Position numbers and translations under genes: made by a program | Notes under the pieces: generated by a model | Database searches by the model: none | What the model was told of the DNA's origin: nothing | Seen by the model: the letters and a program-made list of their open reading frames with translations, nothing else | Assembly (NCBI GenBank): GCA_022710245.1 | Contig: JAKLHH010000225.1 | Span: forward strand, 1 to 9,145 | Direction: 5' to 3' | DNA: 9,145 bases | From: Myxococcota bacterium | GTDB taxonomy: Bacteria; Myxococcota; Polyangia; GCA-2747355; JAKLHH01 | In this document: positions 1 to 6,253 of the stretch, one piece after another | Layout: every line of letters begins with the position of its first letter | Numbering within the stretch: position 1 is the first letter of the stretch

Positions 1-2
1 GG

Positions 3-224
3 ACGCCCATCGTGGAGCTGGTGGGCTTCCGCGAGCTGGAGGGAGAGGCGGCGACCCACCACGACCTGATCCCGCAGCTGCAGGTGAGCCTCAGCCGCCG
101 CCAGCACATCCTGGCCAGCGCCGGCGTGCGCGTCCCCCTCGACGATCGCGAGCAGCGCAAGCCGCAGGTGATGTTCTACCTGCTCTGGGACTGGTTCGAC
201 GGCGGCCTCCTCGAGGGCTGGTGA
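3..224 (+). CDS. C-terminal fragment of a probable outer-membrane beta-barrel protein
   Basis: The reading frame is open from the left edge of the window and ends at TGA 222-224, so the 5' part of the gene lies outside. A GTG at 12 is in frame but is probably internal, because the frame continues upstream of it. The 73 visible residues include strand-like alternating stretches (LIPQLQVSLS, HILASAGVRVPL, QVMFYLLWDWF) separated by a charged turn (DDREQRK). The protein ends in GGLLEGW with an aromatic last residue. Alternating amphipathic strands and a terminal aromatic residue are typical of outer-membrane barrels; assignment to a family is inference. The next gene, a secreted multiheme cytochrome, starts only 4 bp after this stop, so the two are probably one operon and may cooperate in envelope electron transfer. 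I do not recognise a named family, and a secreted non-barrel beta protein remains possible. Confidence 0.6.
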   Translation, partial: TPIVELVGFRELEGEAATHHDLIPQLQVSLSRRQHILASAGVRVPLDDREQRKPQVMFYLLWDWFDGGLLEGW

Positions 225-228
225 TGCC

Positions 229-1947
229 ATGCTGATGACCCGGACCGTGATCCTCGCCGCGCCCGCGCTCCTCGCGCTCCTCGCGCTCCCCGCGCCGGCG
301 GCGGCGCAGCCCTACTTCCGCACCTCCGACGCCTGCCTCGCCTGCCACAACGGCCTCACCACGCCCGCCGGCGAGGACGTCTCGCTAGGCCTCGACTGGC
401 GCGCCTCGATGATGGCGAACGCCGCGCGCGACCCCTACTGGCAGGCCGGGGTGCGGCGCGAGACCCTCGACCATCCGAGCCACCGCGCCGAGATCGAGGA
501 CGAGTGCTCGATCTGCCACATGCCGATGGCGCGCTTCGAGGCGCGCGCGGCCGGGCGGCCCGGCGTGGTCTTCGGCAACCTCGTCGAGGACGCGCCGCAG
601 GCCGCGACCGCGCAGGACGGCGTCTCCTGCTCGCTCTGCCACCAGCTCGGCCCCGAGCGGCTGGGCACCCCCGCGAGCTTCACCGGAGGCTTCGTCATCG
701 ACACCAGGCCGCCCTGGGGGCAGCGCCGCGCGCTCGGCCCCTACCGGATCGAGCGCGGCCTCGAGCGGGTCATGCGCTCGGCCGCCGAGCTGTCCCCGTC
801 GCAGGCGACGCACCTCGGCCGCTCCGAGGTCTGCGCGACCTGCCACACGCTGATCACCCAGGCCTACGACAAGCGCGGCCGGGTGGTCGGCTCGCTCCCC
901 GAGCAGGTGCCCTACCTGGAGTGGCAGCGCAGCGCCTTCCGCGACGCGCGCAGCTGCCAGTCCTGCCACATGCCCGTCGTCGTCGACCCGGTGCCCATCG
1001 CGAGCGTCCTCGGCGCGCCACGCGCCGCGCTCTCCCGCCACGTCTTCCGCGCGGGGAACTTCTTCATCCCGCGCCTGCTCAATCGCCACCGCGTCGCCCA
1101 GCAGGTCACCACGCCAGGGCCCGAGCTCGAGGCGGCGCACCAGCGCGCGGTGGAGCACCTGCAGGGCAGCGCGGCGTCGCTGCGGGTGGAGGGCGCGCGG
1201 GTCGAGGGCGGCAAGCTCGTCGCCGAGGTGGTCGTGCGCAACCTCGCGGGGCACAAGCTGCCGACGGCCTACCCGTCGCGGCGCGCCTGGCTGCACGTGA
1301 CGGTGCGCGACGCGAGCGGTCGCCTGCTCTTCGAGTCCGGCGCGCTCACCCCTCAGGGCGCCATCCGCGGCAACGCCAACGACGAGGACGCCCGCCGCTT
1401 CGAGCCGCACTACCGGGTGATCGAGCGGCCGGACCAGGTGCAGATCTACGAGCCGATCCTGGCGGACAGCGAGGGCAAGGTCACCACCAGCCTCCTCTCC
1501 GCGGTGAGCTACCTGAAGGACAACCGGGTGCTGCCGAGGGGCTTCGCCAAGGCCGGCGCGCCCGCCGAGGTGGCGGTGCGCGGGGAGGCTGCCGCCGACG
1601 CCGACTTCCTCGGCGGCGCCGACCGGGTCCGCTACCAATTTGCCCTTCACCGCGGAGCCTCCGCAGGAGGCGAGCAGGGCAAATTTGCCCTTCATCGCGG
1701 AGCCTCGGATGGAAGCGCTCGCGGGCCGCTGCGCGTCGAGGCCGAGCTCTGGTACCAGCCGATCGGCTACCGCTGGGCCGAGAACCTGCGCGGCTACCGC
1801 GCCGAGGAGACCTCGCGCTTCACCAGCTACTACCGCGCCGCGAGCGGGAGCTCCGCGGTGCGCCTGGCCCGCGCCACGGCGCGCTGCGCGGAGCCCCCGC
1901 CGGCCCCCGCCCCTCCGGGCCCCGCCCCCGCCGCGCCGACGCCCTGA
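229..1947 (+). CDS. secreted pentaheme cytochrome c family protein
   Basis: This 572-residue protein starts with a signal peptide (hydrophobic run about residues 8-20, likely cleaved after PAPAAA near residue 26), so it acts in the periplasm or at the cell surface. Five CXXCH heme c sites are visible: CLACH 36-40, CSICH 93-97, CSLCH 134-138, CATCH 202-206 and CQSCH 243-247. All five lie in the N-terminal half. Residues about 315-540 form a beta-rich domain with the GHKLPTAYPSRRAW and SYLKDNRVLPRGF signatures seen in multiheme cytochromes that carry a C-terminal immunoglobulin-like domain. The tail (555-572) is Pro/Ala-rich. Function is electron transfer; the redox partner is unknown. ATG 229 is preceded by a weak GAGGG at 213-217 and lies 4 bp after the upstream stop, which fits operon expression; ATG 235 is an alternative. 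Residues 471-493 hold two FALHRGAS copies 15 residues apart, encoded by a small hairpin-forming insertion between otherwise normal family sequence (DRVRYQ and GPLRVEAELWYQP). Confidence 0.9.
   Translation: MLMTRTVILAAPALLALLALPAPAAAQPYFRTSDACLACHNGLTTPAGEDVSLGLDWRASMMANAARDPYWQAGVRRETLDHPSHRAEIEDECSICHMPMARFEARAAGRPGVVFGNLVEDAPQAATAQDGVSCSLCHQLGPERLGTPASFTGGFVIDTRPPWGQRRALGPYRIERGLERVMRSAAELSPSQATHLGRSEVCATCHTLITQAYDKRGRVVGSLPEQVPYLEWQRSAFRDARSCQSCHMPVVVDPVPIASVLGAPRAALSRHVFRAGNFFIPRLLNRHRVAQQVTTPGPELEAAHQRAVEHLQGSAASLRVEGARVEGGKLVAEVVVRNLAGHKLPTAYPSRRAWLHVTVRDASGRLLFESGALTPQGAIRGNANDEDARRFEPHYRVIERPDQVQIYEPILADSEGKVTTSLLSAVSYLKDNRVLPRGFAKAGAPAEVAVRGEAAADADFLGGADRVRYQFALHRGASAGGEQGKFALHRGASDGSARGPLRVEAELWYQPIGYRWAENLRGYRAEETSRFTSYYRAASGSSAVRLARATARCAEPPPAPAPPGPAPAAPTP
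1637..1706. repeat. hairpin-forming direct/inverted repeat inserted in frame in the cytochrome gene
   Basis: A 25-bp unit at 1637-1661 recurs at 1682-1706 with a single C/T difference, offset by 45 bp (15 codons). Between them, AATTTGCCCT (1637-1646) is mirrored by AGGGCAAATT (1676-1685), so 1637-1685 has 10-bp terminal inverted repeats. Inside it lies a perfect stem GCCTCC-GCA-GGAGGC (1657-1671). AGGGCAAATTTGCCCT (1676-1691) is itself a 16-bp perfect palindrome. The A/T-rich AAATTT core is unlike the surrounding coding sequence. The structure resembles a REP- or MITE-like small palindromic element whose length keeps the host frame open. Mobility is inference; only the repeat structure is seen. 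Confidence 0.7.
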
Positions 1948-1948
1948 G

Positions 1949-1971
1949 CCCGGGCGCCGCTGGCACCCGGG
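1949..1971 (+). terminator. strong hairpin right after the cytochrome stop, possible terminator
   Basis: CCCGGGCGCC (1949-1958) pairs with GGCACCCGGG (1962-1971) around a GCT loop, with one C-A mismatch. It begins 2 bp after the cytochrome TGA and ends just before the putative promoter of the next gene. There is no U-tract, so it may stop transcription poorly, or may instead protect the mRNA 3' end. Confidence 0.4.
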
Positions 1972-1972
1972 G

Positions 1973-2000
1973 TCGACTTGCGCTCCCCGTGGAGTATGAT
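1973..2000 (+). promoter_or_regulatory. candidate sigma70-type promoter for the peptidyl-prolyl isomerase gene
   Basis: A -35-like TCGACT (1973-1978, 4 of 6 to TTGACA) and a -10-like TATGAT (1995-2000, 5 of 6 to TATAAT) are separated by 16 bp. Transcription would start near 2007 and give a leader of about 97 nt before ATG 2104. TATGAT stands out in this GC-rich setting and follows directly after the hairpin that ends the upstream operon. Confidence 0.45.
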
Positions 2001-2091
2001 GCGGCCGCTCCGCGAGCCACGCGGGGCAGCACGACTCAGGAGCGGCGCCCCGCACGCTGGGCGGTGGCGGGGAGCTGCCGCGACCAACACC

Positions 2092-2097
2092 AAGGAG
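2092..2097 (+). promoter_or_regulatory. ribosome binding site fixing the isomerase start
   Basis: AAGGAG lies 6 nt upstream of ATG 2104. It supports this start over the in-frame upstream ATG at 1978, which would put 42 poorly conserved residues before the signal peptide and would lie upstream of the predicted transcription start. Confidence 0.75.
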
Positions 2098-2103
2098 AGA
2101 GAG

Positions 2104-2682
2104 ATGCGGAGACGCACGTTCACCCTGCTCGCGATCCTGGCCGGCCTCGCGCTGATCAGCGCTCCCGCGGCCGCGGCGAAGAGCCCCAAGGTGGAGCTCA
2201 CCACCTCGATGGGGACCATCGTCCTCGAGCTCAACCCGGGCAAGGCGCCGAAGACCGTCGAGAGCTTCCTCGGCTACGTGAAGAAGGGCCACTACGACGG
2301 CACCATCTTCCACCGCGTGATCCAGGACTTCATGATCCAGGGTGGCGGCTTCGACACCGCCGGCAAGAAGAAGCCGACCGGCGCGCCGATCAAGAACGAG
2401 GCCGACAACGGCCTGAAGAACGATCGCGGCACCGTCGCGATGGCGCGCACCCCCGACCCGCACAGCGCGGCGGCGCAGTTCTTCATCAACGTGAAGGACA
2501 ACGACGGCCTCAACCACACCGCCAAGACCGAGGACGGCTGGGGCTACTGCGTCTTCGGCAAGGTCGTGAAGGGGATGGACGTCGTCGACAAGATCCGCAA
2601 GGTGCGGACCGGGGCGAAGTTCGAGTTCGGCAAGGACGCGCCGCAGACGGACGTGGTGATCAAGAAGGCGCGCGTCCTCTAG
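2104..2682 (+). CDS. secreted cyclophilin-type peptidyl-prolyl cis-trans isomerase
   Basis: This 192-residue protein catalyses cis-trans isomerisation of Xaa-Pro bonds during folding of exported proteins. MRRR, a hydrophobic run (about residues 7-20) and APAAAA form a signal peptide likely cleaved near residue 25, so it acts in the periplasm or outside. The cyclophilin domain covers about residues 28-192. It shows the active-site stretch [15 protein letters not shown] (69-83: catalytic Arg71, with Phe76 and Gln79), VAMAR (111-115), AAAQFFINV (122-130) and DNDGLNH (132-138). [18 protein letters not shown] (147-164) is the usual bacterial C-terminal signature. Length and motif order match the bacterial PpiA/PpiB group, and the leader peptide favours the PpiA-like role. 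The gene appears to be its own transcription unit and converges on the histidine kinase gene with a 49-bp gap. Confidence 0.95.
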   Translation: MRRRTFTLLAILAGLALISAPAAAAKSPKVELTTSMGTIVLELNPGKAPKTVESFLGYVKKGHYDGTIFHRVIQDFMIQGGGFDTAGKKKPTGAPIKNEADNGLKNDRGTVAMARTPDPHSAAAQFFINVKDNDGLNHTAKTEDGWGYCVFGKVVKGMDVVDKIRKVRTGAKFEFGKDAPQTDVVIKKARVL

Positions 2683-2731
2683 CCCCCCTCGCCCCCCTCG
2701 CCCCTCGCGCCCTTCCCGCGGCTACTTGATA

Positions 2732-4321
2732 TCAGCGCGGGAGCGCGCGCGCGAGGAGCTCCTGGAGCTCCGTCGCGCCCACTGGCTTCGTCAGGTGGTG
2801 GTCGAAGCCCGCCGCGATCGCCTGCCGGCGATAGCGCTCCTGGCCGAGCCCGGTGAGCGCCACCAGGCGCGTGCCGGCCCGCGCCGGGTCGCTGCGGATC
2901 CGGCGCGCGACCTCGCAGCCGTCGAGCCCGGGCATGGCGAGGTCGAGCAGCACCACCTCGGCGGGGAAGCTCTCCAGCATCTCCAGCGCCGCCTGGCCGT
3001 CGTGCACGATGCGCACGTGGTTCGCGGCGAGCCGCAGCAGCGCCCCGAGCGCCTCCGCCGCGTCGCCGTCGTCGTCGACGATCAGGATGCGCCGGCCCCC
3101 GCCGGGCGGGATGGGCGGGGCCGGGGCCACCGGCCGCGGAGCTCGGCGCCGCTCGGCGACGGTGGGCAGGCGGACCAGGAGCTCCGCTCCGCGGCCCGCC
3201 CCGTCGCTGCGCGCCTCGATGCGGCCGCCGTGGAGCTCGACCAGCCGCCGCGCCACCGCGAGCCCGATCCCGAGCCCGCCCGCCGAGCGTCGCCGGTCCG
3301 CCTGCGCGAAGAGGTCGAAGATGTGGGGCAGGTCCTCCGCCGCGATGCCGACCCCGCTGTCCGCCACGCGCAGCACCGCGGCGCCCGACTCCGAGGTCAA
3401 GGCCACCTCGATGGAGCCTCCCGCCGGCGTGAACTTCACCGCGTTGCCGAGCAGGTTCGCCAGCACCTGCCCGATCCTCCCGGGGTCGGCCTCGGCGAGG
3501 AGCGGGCGCTCGGGGAGGGTGAGCGTGAGGTCCAGGCGGGCGGCCTCGACGAGCGGGCGGGCCACATCGACGGCGGCGCGCACGGCCTGCCCCAGGTCGA
3601 GGCGCTCGCGGCGGAGCTCGATCTTGTCGCTGGTGATGCGAGCGACGTCGAGGAGGTCGTCGATCAGGCGGCTCATCTTGCGGACCTGCTGCTCGATGAT
3701 CCGGCGCGCCCGCGCCGCCAGCGCCGGGCTGGCCTCGCTGCGGGCGAGGATCTCGACGCCGCTCAGGATGGGCGCGAGCGGGTTGCGGAGCTCGTGCCCG
3801 AGGATGGCGAGGAGCTCGTCGGTGCGGCGATCCACCTCGGTCAGCGGCTCGCCATCGCTCTTCTTCAGCACGAGCAGCACGACCCCGGCCGCTCCCGCGA
3901 GGTCACGCACTGCCGAGCCATGCCACTCGCAGGTGGCCCAGGTCCCGTCCTTGCAGCGGGTGCGTCCGGTGAAGACCGCGCGAGGCATGCGCCCGGTCAG
4001 CAGCTGGTGCAGGACCGGGTCCAGCCCGCAACGGGTCTCGTCGTCGAAGAGCTCGAGCTCGCAAGGTCGGCGGCCCAGGGCCTCGGTCTCGGTCCAGCCC
4101 AGCAGCCGCGGAGCGTCCCCCGTCCAGCGCCGGATGATCAGCCCCCGGTCGATCTCGATCAGCCCCAGTGGAGCGCTGTCGAGGACCGCGCTCAGGTGCT
4201 CGAGGCGCTGGTCTGCCCGCTCTCCCCGCTGTTCCGCATCCATTTTTGCCTGTAAGAGCGACAAGATCGCCGCCGCACTGCTGGCGCTCGCTCGACCACA
4301 GCTCTGCTGTTGGTTGACCAT
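2732..4321 (-). CDS. cytosolic PAS-hybrid histidine kinase with C-terminal receiver
   Basis: This 529-residue hybrid sensor kinase is numbered here from ATG 4321. There is no signal peptide or membrane segment, so it senses inside the cell. A short helical N-terminus (about 15-45) precedes one PAS domain (about 38-153). HisKA follows (about 160-228) with phospho-acceptor His176 in GHELRNPL. The HATPase domain (about 275-388) has the N-box Asn293 (NAVKFT), the G1 box DSGVGI (321-326) and the G2 box GLGIGL (349-354). After a Pro/Arg linker (390-408), the receiver (about 411-527) has acidic residues 416-418, phospho-acceptor Asp460 in LLDLAMPG, Thr490 and Lys512, so all catalytic residues are present. 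No output domain is attached, so phosphate probably passes on to an unlinked partner. An in-frame GTG at 4327 is an alternative start; neither start has a strong ribosome site (only GGGGTGG nearby). No cognate regulator gene is visible. Confidence 0.93.
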   Translation of the reverse strand: MVNQQQSCGRASASSAAAILSLLQAKMDAEQRGERADQRLEHLSAVLDSAPLGLIEIDRGLIIRRWTGDAPRLLGWTETEALGRRPCELELFDDETRCGLDPVLHQLLTGRMPRAVFTGRTRCKDGTWATCEWHGSAVRDLAGAAGVVLLVLKKSDGEPLTEVDRRTDELLAILGHELRNPLAPILSGVEILARSEASPALAARARRIIEQQVRKMSRLIDDLLDVARITSDKIELRRERLDLGQAVRAAVDVARPLVEAARLDLTLTLPERPLLAEADPGRIGQVLANLLGNAVKFTPAGGSIEVALTSESGAAVLRVADSGVGIAAEDLPHIFDLFAQADRRRSAGGLGIGLAVARRLVELHGGRIEARSDGAGRGAELLVRLPTVAERRRAPRPVAPAPPIPPGGGRRILIVDDDGDAAEALGALLRLAANHVRIVHDGQAALEMLESFPAEVVLLDLAMPGLDGCEVARRIRSDPARAGTRLVALTGLGQERYRRQAIAAGFDHHLTKPVGATELQELLARALPR

Positions 4322-4360
4322 CGCCACCCCAAGCCTCTGCCGTCACCCACGCGACCCACT

Positions 4361-4376
4361 CCGCCGTTGCCGGCGG
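4361..4376 (-). other. stem-loop in the putative kinase leader
   Basis: CCGCCG (4361-4366) and CGGCGG (4371-4376) form a perfect 6-bp stem with a 4-nt loop, 40 bp before the kinase ATG. If the proposed promoter is right, it lies in the 5' leader and could affect translation or stability. No U-tract follows it. Confidence 0.35.
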
Positions 4377-4382
4377 TCCCTG

Positions 4383-4411
4383 GTCAGTTCCAGGCGTTCT
4401 AGTCAATTCCA
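4383..4411. repeat. 10-bp direct repeat, operator-like
   Basis: GTCAGTTCCA (4383-4392) and GTCAATTCCA (4402-4411) differ at one base and are 19 bp apart, close to two helical turns, so both would face the same side of DNA. On the minus strand they read TGGAAYTGAC. One copy lies in the spacer of the proposed kinase promoter and the other just after its start site. Such placement would suit a repressor or response regulator; the binding protein is unknown. Confidence 0.4.
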
Positions 4412-4424
4412 ACGCAAAGCGCAA
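4396..4424 (-). promoter_or_regulatory. candidate promoter of the histidine kinase gene
   Basis: Read on the minus strand, TTGCGC (4424-4419) and TAGAAC (4401-4396) are 17 bp apart, matching 3 of 6 and 4 of 6 consensus bases. Transcription would start near 4389, giving a leader of about 68 nt. The match is moderate, but it lies in the AT-rich part of the intergenic region and is overlapped by a 10-bp direct repeat. Confidence 0.3.
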
Positions 4425-4520
4425 TCGTGTTTTTTGCAGCAGTAATCTTGCGACCTTACTAAAACTCCCGTCAGCTCGCGCACACGTAATTTGCCGTACG
4501 TACCACGTGAATCGCGAGCA

Positions 4521-4539
4521 GATGCCGCACTGCGGCATC
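4521..4539. promoter_or_regulatory. perfect palindrome, likely operator
   Basis: GATGCCGCA (4521-4529) and TGCGGCATC (4531-4539) are exact reverse complements around a single central C. No T-run follows on either strand, so a terminator is unlikely. It ends 69 bp upstream of the DoxX start, a position suited to a dimeric repressor or activator of that gene. No regulator gene is adjacent. Confidence 0.45.
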
Positions 4540-4608
4540 GCGGGGCCACCGCTTGTCGACGGGCCGCGGCGCGTCCAGGGTTAGGGAACCAGGCGGAGGA
4601 GGTGTGAG

Positions 4609-5105
4609 ATGAGCAGCGATGCGGCGACCCTCGATTTGCAGAGGACCTCCAGGGAGCGGGAGGGCGCAGGTGGGCTGGACGCGGTGCTGGTCCTCATCGG
4701 CCGGCTCTGCTTCGTGGTGATCTTCCTCCTCGCCGCCCCCGGCACTTCGCGGCTCCGACCATCGCCTACGCCGCGGCGCACGGCGTGCCCGCGGCCCGGG
4801 TGCTGGTGCCGCTCTCGGGGGCCCTCGCGCTGCTCGGGGCGCTGAGCCTCCTCATCGGCTACCAGGCCCGGCTGGGAGCCTGGCTGCTGGTGCTCTTCCT
4901 GCTGCCAGTGACGCTCGTGATGCACAACTTCTGGGCGGCGACCGACCCCGCCGTGGCCCAGCTGCAGCAGGTGATGTTCCTCAAGAACCTGTCGATGCTC
5001 GGCGGCGCGCTGCTGCTCGCGCACTTCGGCGCCGGACCGCTCAGCCTCGATGCCTACCTGCGGCGGCCACGCCGGTCAGCCTCGGAGCAGCCAGGCGCCG
5101 CCTGA
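4609..5105 (+). pseudogene. DoxX-family membrane protein, interrupted by a one-base frameshift
   Basis: Translation starts at ATG 4609 behind an excellent AGGAGGT (4597-4603, 5-nt spacing). The first frame gives DAVLVLIGRLCFVVIFLLAAPG and then loses all similarity, ending at 4845. The family sequence resumes in another frame at 4743 (HFAAPTIAYAAAHGVPAARV) and runs through GALALLGALSLLIGY, RLGAWLLVLFLLPVTLVMHNFW and QVMFLKNLSMLGGALLLAHFGAGPLSLD to TGA 5103-5105. Together these make a normal-length DoxX protein (about 165 residues, four membrane segments) if one base is added near 4736-4745, where GGCACTTC would become GGCCACTTC or the run of five Cs would gain one. DoxX proteins are small inner-membrane proteins, some linked to thiosulfate or quinone oxidation. 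Good preservation on both sides of the break suggests a very recent mutation or a sequencing/assembly error. A translational start at 4785 in the second frame would lack the first membrane segment. Confidence 0.85.
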
Positions 5106-5198
5106 GGCGCGAGCAGGCCAGAACCAGGCGCCGCCCGAGGCGCGAGCAGATCAGAACAGGCGCCGCCCGAGGCGCGAGCAGGTCAGAACCAGGCACCC
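5092..5198. repeat. three tandem 32-33 bp units, each with a hairpin, between convergent genes
   Basis: Units start at 5092, 5125 and 5157 (33, 32 and 33 bp), followed by a partial fourth at 5190. Units 1 and 3 differ at two bases; unit 2 differs from unit 3 by one substitution and one deleted base. Each contains GCGCC-N6-GGCGC (for example 5128-5132 with 5139-5143), so three short hairpins stand in a row. Unit 1 overlaps the last codons and stop of the DoxX gene, and unit 3 holds the stop codon of the minus-strand gene. The array may act as a two-way terminator. It probably arose by tandem duplication of the minus-strand gene's 3' end. Confidence 0.8.
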
Positions 5199-6253
5199 AC
5201 GCTGAGGCCGGCGCCGAACCCCATCCGCACCTCGACCTCGCGGCCGAGCGAGCTGTTCGCCGGCACCAGGTTGAGGTCGAGGGTGAACGCGTCGGCCTGG
5301 ATCACCAGGTGCTTCCACCGCCAGAGCGCGCCGGCGAGCTGGAGGTGGAAGCCGAGCAGATCGATGGGGTCGTCGGTGTCGGGGATCAGGAGCAGGCTCA
5401 TGCCGATCCCGAAGCAGAGCCGGATGGGCCCGAGGCGCGGCCCGCCCTCCACGCGGCCGCCGAGCGCGTAGCCGGTCCTGTCGCCGAAGTAAGGACGGAA
5501 GAAGAGCCCCCAGTGGTGCCGCTCGCCGAGGCTGCCGACCTCGACCTCGAGCGCGGGGCCGCTGCGCCCGGCGCTGAAGAAGGTGAAGGAGCGCAGGCCC
5601 GCGGCCAGCAGCAGGTGGGAGCCGAACACGGGGGTCCCGCGCACGATAGGGGGCGGCGGCGGAGCGGGCGGTGGCGGTGGAGGGGGAGGCGGCGGGGCGA
5701 CCGGCGGAGGGGGCGCGGGCACCGGTGCCTCCGGCTGGCTCGCCGGCGCCGAGGCCGGCGCGCTGGCCGGCGCCGAGGCGGGCGCGGGGAGGGGGAGCGC
5801 CTCGGCGGCGAGCGCCTGCACGGTGGCCAGCAGCTCGGCGGCGCTCACCACGCGCGAGCGCGTCCGCGTCTCCCCGCTCGCCACCTCGCAGGTGACGAGC
5901 TCGACGCGGATGCCGCCGGTCGCGTCGGCGAGCGTGCCGGCGACCACGCGCTCGGCGAGGAGGCCCTTGCCGAGGCGGGCGAGGTCGGCGGCCTGCGGCT
6001 GCCTCGGGAAGCGCAGCATCTTCTTCATCGAGGCGACCACCTTGTCGTCGACCAGGCGGCAGCCGAGCGCGGCGAGCCGCTCGCGCAGGCCTCGCTCGGC
6101 GAGCTCCGCGATCGGCCGGGCGACCTTGCGGGTGGCCCCGGGGGGCAGGAGCACGGCGGTGCAGCGAAGCTCGTCGGCTTGAGCGCCACGCGGCGCGAGC
6201 GCGAGCCCGAGCACGGCGCCGACCAGGAGGCGCGAGCCGGTCAGCCGGTTCAT
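5183..6253 (-). CDS. exported protein: periplasmic domain, Pro-rich linker, outer-membrane barrel-like C-terminus
   Basis: I recognise no named family for this 356-residue protein. Residues 1-27 form a signal peptide (hydrophobic 8-20, GAQA cleavage motif). Residues about 28-152 form an alpha/beta domain (CTAVLLPPG, then LAERGLRERLAALGCRLVDD, then VVAGTLADATGGIRVELVTCEVASGE). It resembles the small TolB-N-like domains common in exported proteins of this group, by resemblance only. Residues 157-203 are (PASA)n followed by a Pro-rich linker with a run of about ten prolines. Residues about 207-356 have alternating beta strands with aromatic girdles (HHWGLFFRPYFG, GFHLQLAGALWRW, LVIQADAFTLDLNLV) and end in GAWF. 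A terminal Phe is the usual sorting signal of outer-membrane barrels, so a small 8-strand barrel is inferred. ATG 6253 has AGGAGG 5 nt upstream (6264-6259) and overlaps the upstream gene's stop in ATGA, so it is translationally coupled to the Cys-rich protein. Confidence 0.85.
   Translation of the reverse strand: MNRLTGSRLLVGAVLGLALAPRGAQADELRCTAVLLPPGATRKVARPIAELAERGLRERLAALGCRLVDDKVVASMKKMLRFPRQPQAADLARLGKGLLAERVVAGTLADATGGIRVELVTCEVASGETRTRSRVVSAAELLATVQALAAEALPLPAPASAPASAPASAPASQPEAPVPAPPPPVAPPPPPPPPPPAPPPPPIVRGTPVFGSHLLLAAGLRSFTFFSAGRSGPALEVEVGSLGERHHWGLFFRPYFGDRTGYALGGRVEGGPRLGPIRLCFGIGMSLLLIPDTDDPIDLLGFHLQLAGALWRWKHLVIQADAFTLDLNLVPANSSLGREVEVRMGFGAGLSVGAWF
5645..5785 (-). repeat. PAS-repeat and polyproline linker-coding tract
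   Basis: On the minus strand this tract codes for residues 157-203 of the barrel-like protein: four near-identical Ala-Pro-Ala-Ser units and then a proline-dominated stretch. The DNA repeats GGCCGGCGCCGAGGC-type units and long C/G runs, so length variation by slippage is likely. The linker probably spans the periplasm or peptidoglycan between the two domains. Confidence 0.75.

Larger units (their letters stand above)
4322..4608. other. AT-rich divergent intergenic region between kinase and DoxX genes
   Basis: This 287-bp stretch has no credible gene. Positions about 4381-4510 are much richer in A/T than the rest of the window (for example GTGTTTTTTGC near 4427-4437, and TTACTAAAAC), as expected for a control region or a recently acquired segment. 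It holds a direct repeat, a palindrome, a stem-loop and candidate promoters (listed separately where supportable). For the plus-strand DoxX gene only a weak pair can be named: TTGCAG at 4434-4439 and TACTAA at 4457-4462, 17 bp apart. Confidence 0.6.

Noticed and set aside
385..2517. 710-residue open frame on the minus strand (and a 741-residue frame at 504-2729 on the plus strand)
   Set aside because: Both overlap the cytochrome and isomerase genes, have Arg/Ala/Gly-rich low-complexity translations and lack domains; they are products of high third-position GC.
2716..2741. CCCGCG/CGCGGG hairpin as terminator between the convergent isomerase and kinase genes
   Set aside because: The 6-bp stem has a 14-nt loop, no U-tract, and extends into the kinase gene's last codons; too weak to list. 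The C-rich CCCCCCTCG repeats at 2683-2706 also show no structure.
2726..4445. Two long plus-strand frames over the histidine kinase (509 and 530 residues)
   Set aside because: Compositionally shadow-like, while the minus frame holds all kinase and receiver motifs.
4481..4498. AATTTGCC in the intergenic region as another copy of the cytochrome-gene repeat
   Set aside because: Only 8 bp match and neither the hairpin nor the following bases are shared; chance is likely.
4736..4745. Programmed -1 ribosomal frameshift in the DoxX gene
   Set aside because: No X-XXY-YYZ slippery heptamer is in the right phase and no clear downstream stimulatory structure is evident; mutation or sequence error is simpler.
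5092..5198. CRISPR array
   Set aside because: The units are directly adjacent with no unique spacers, and they overlap coding ends.
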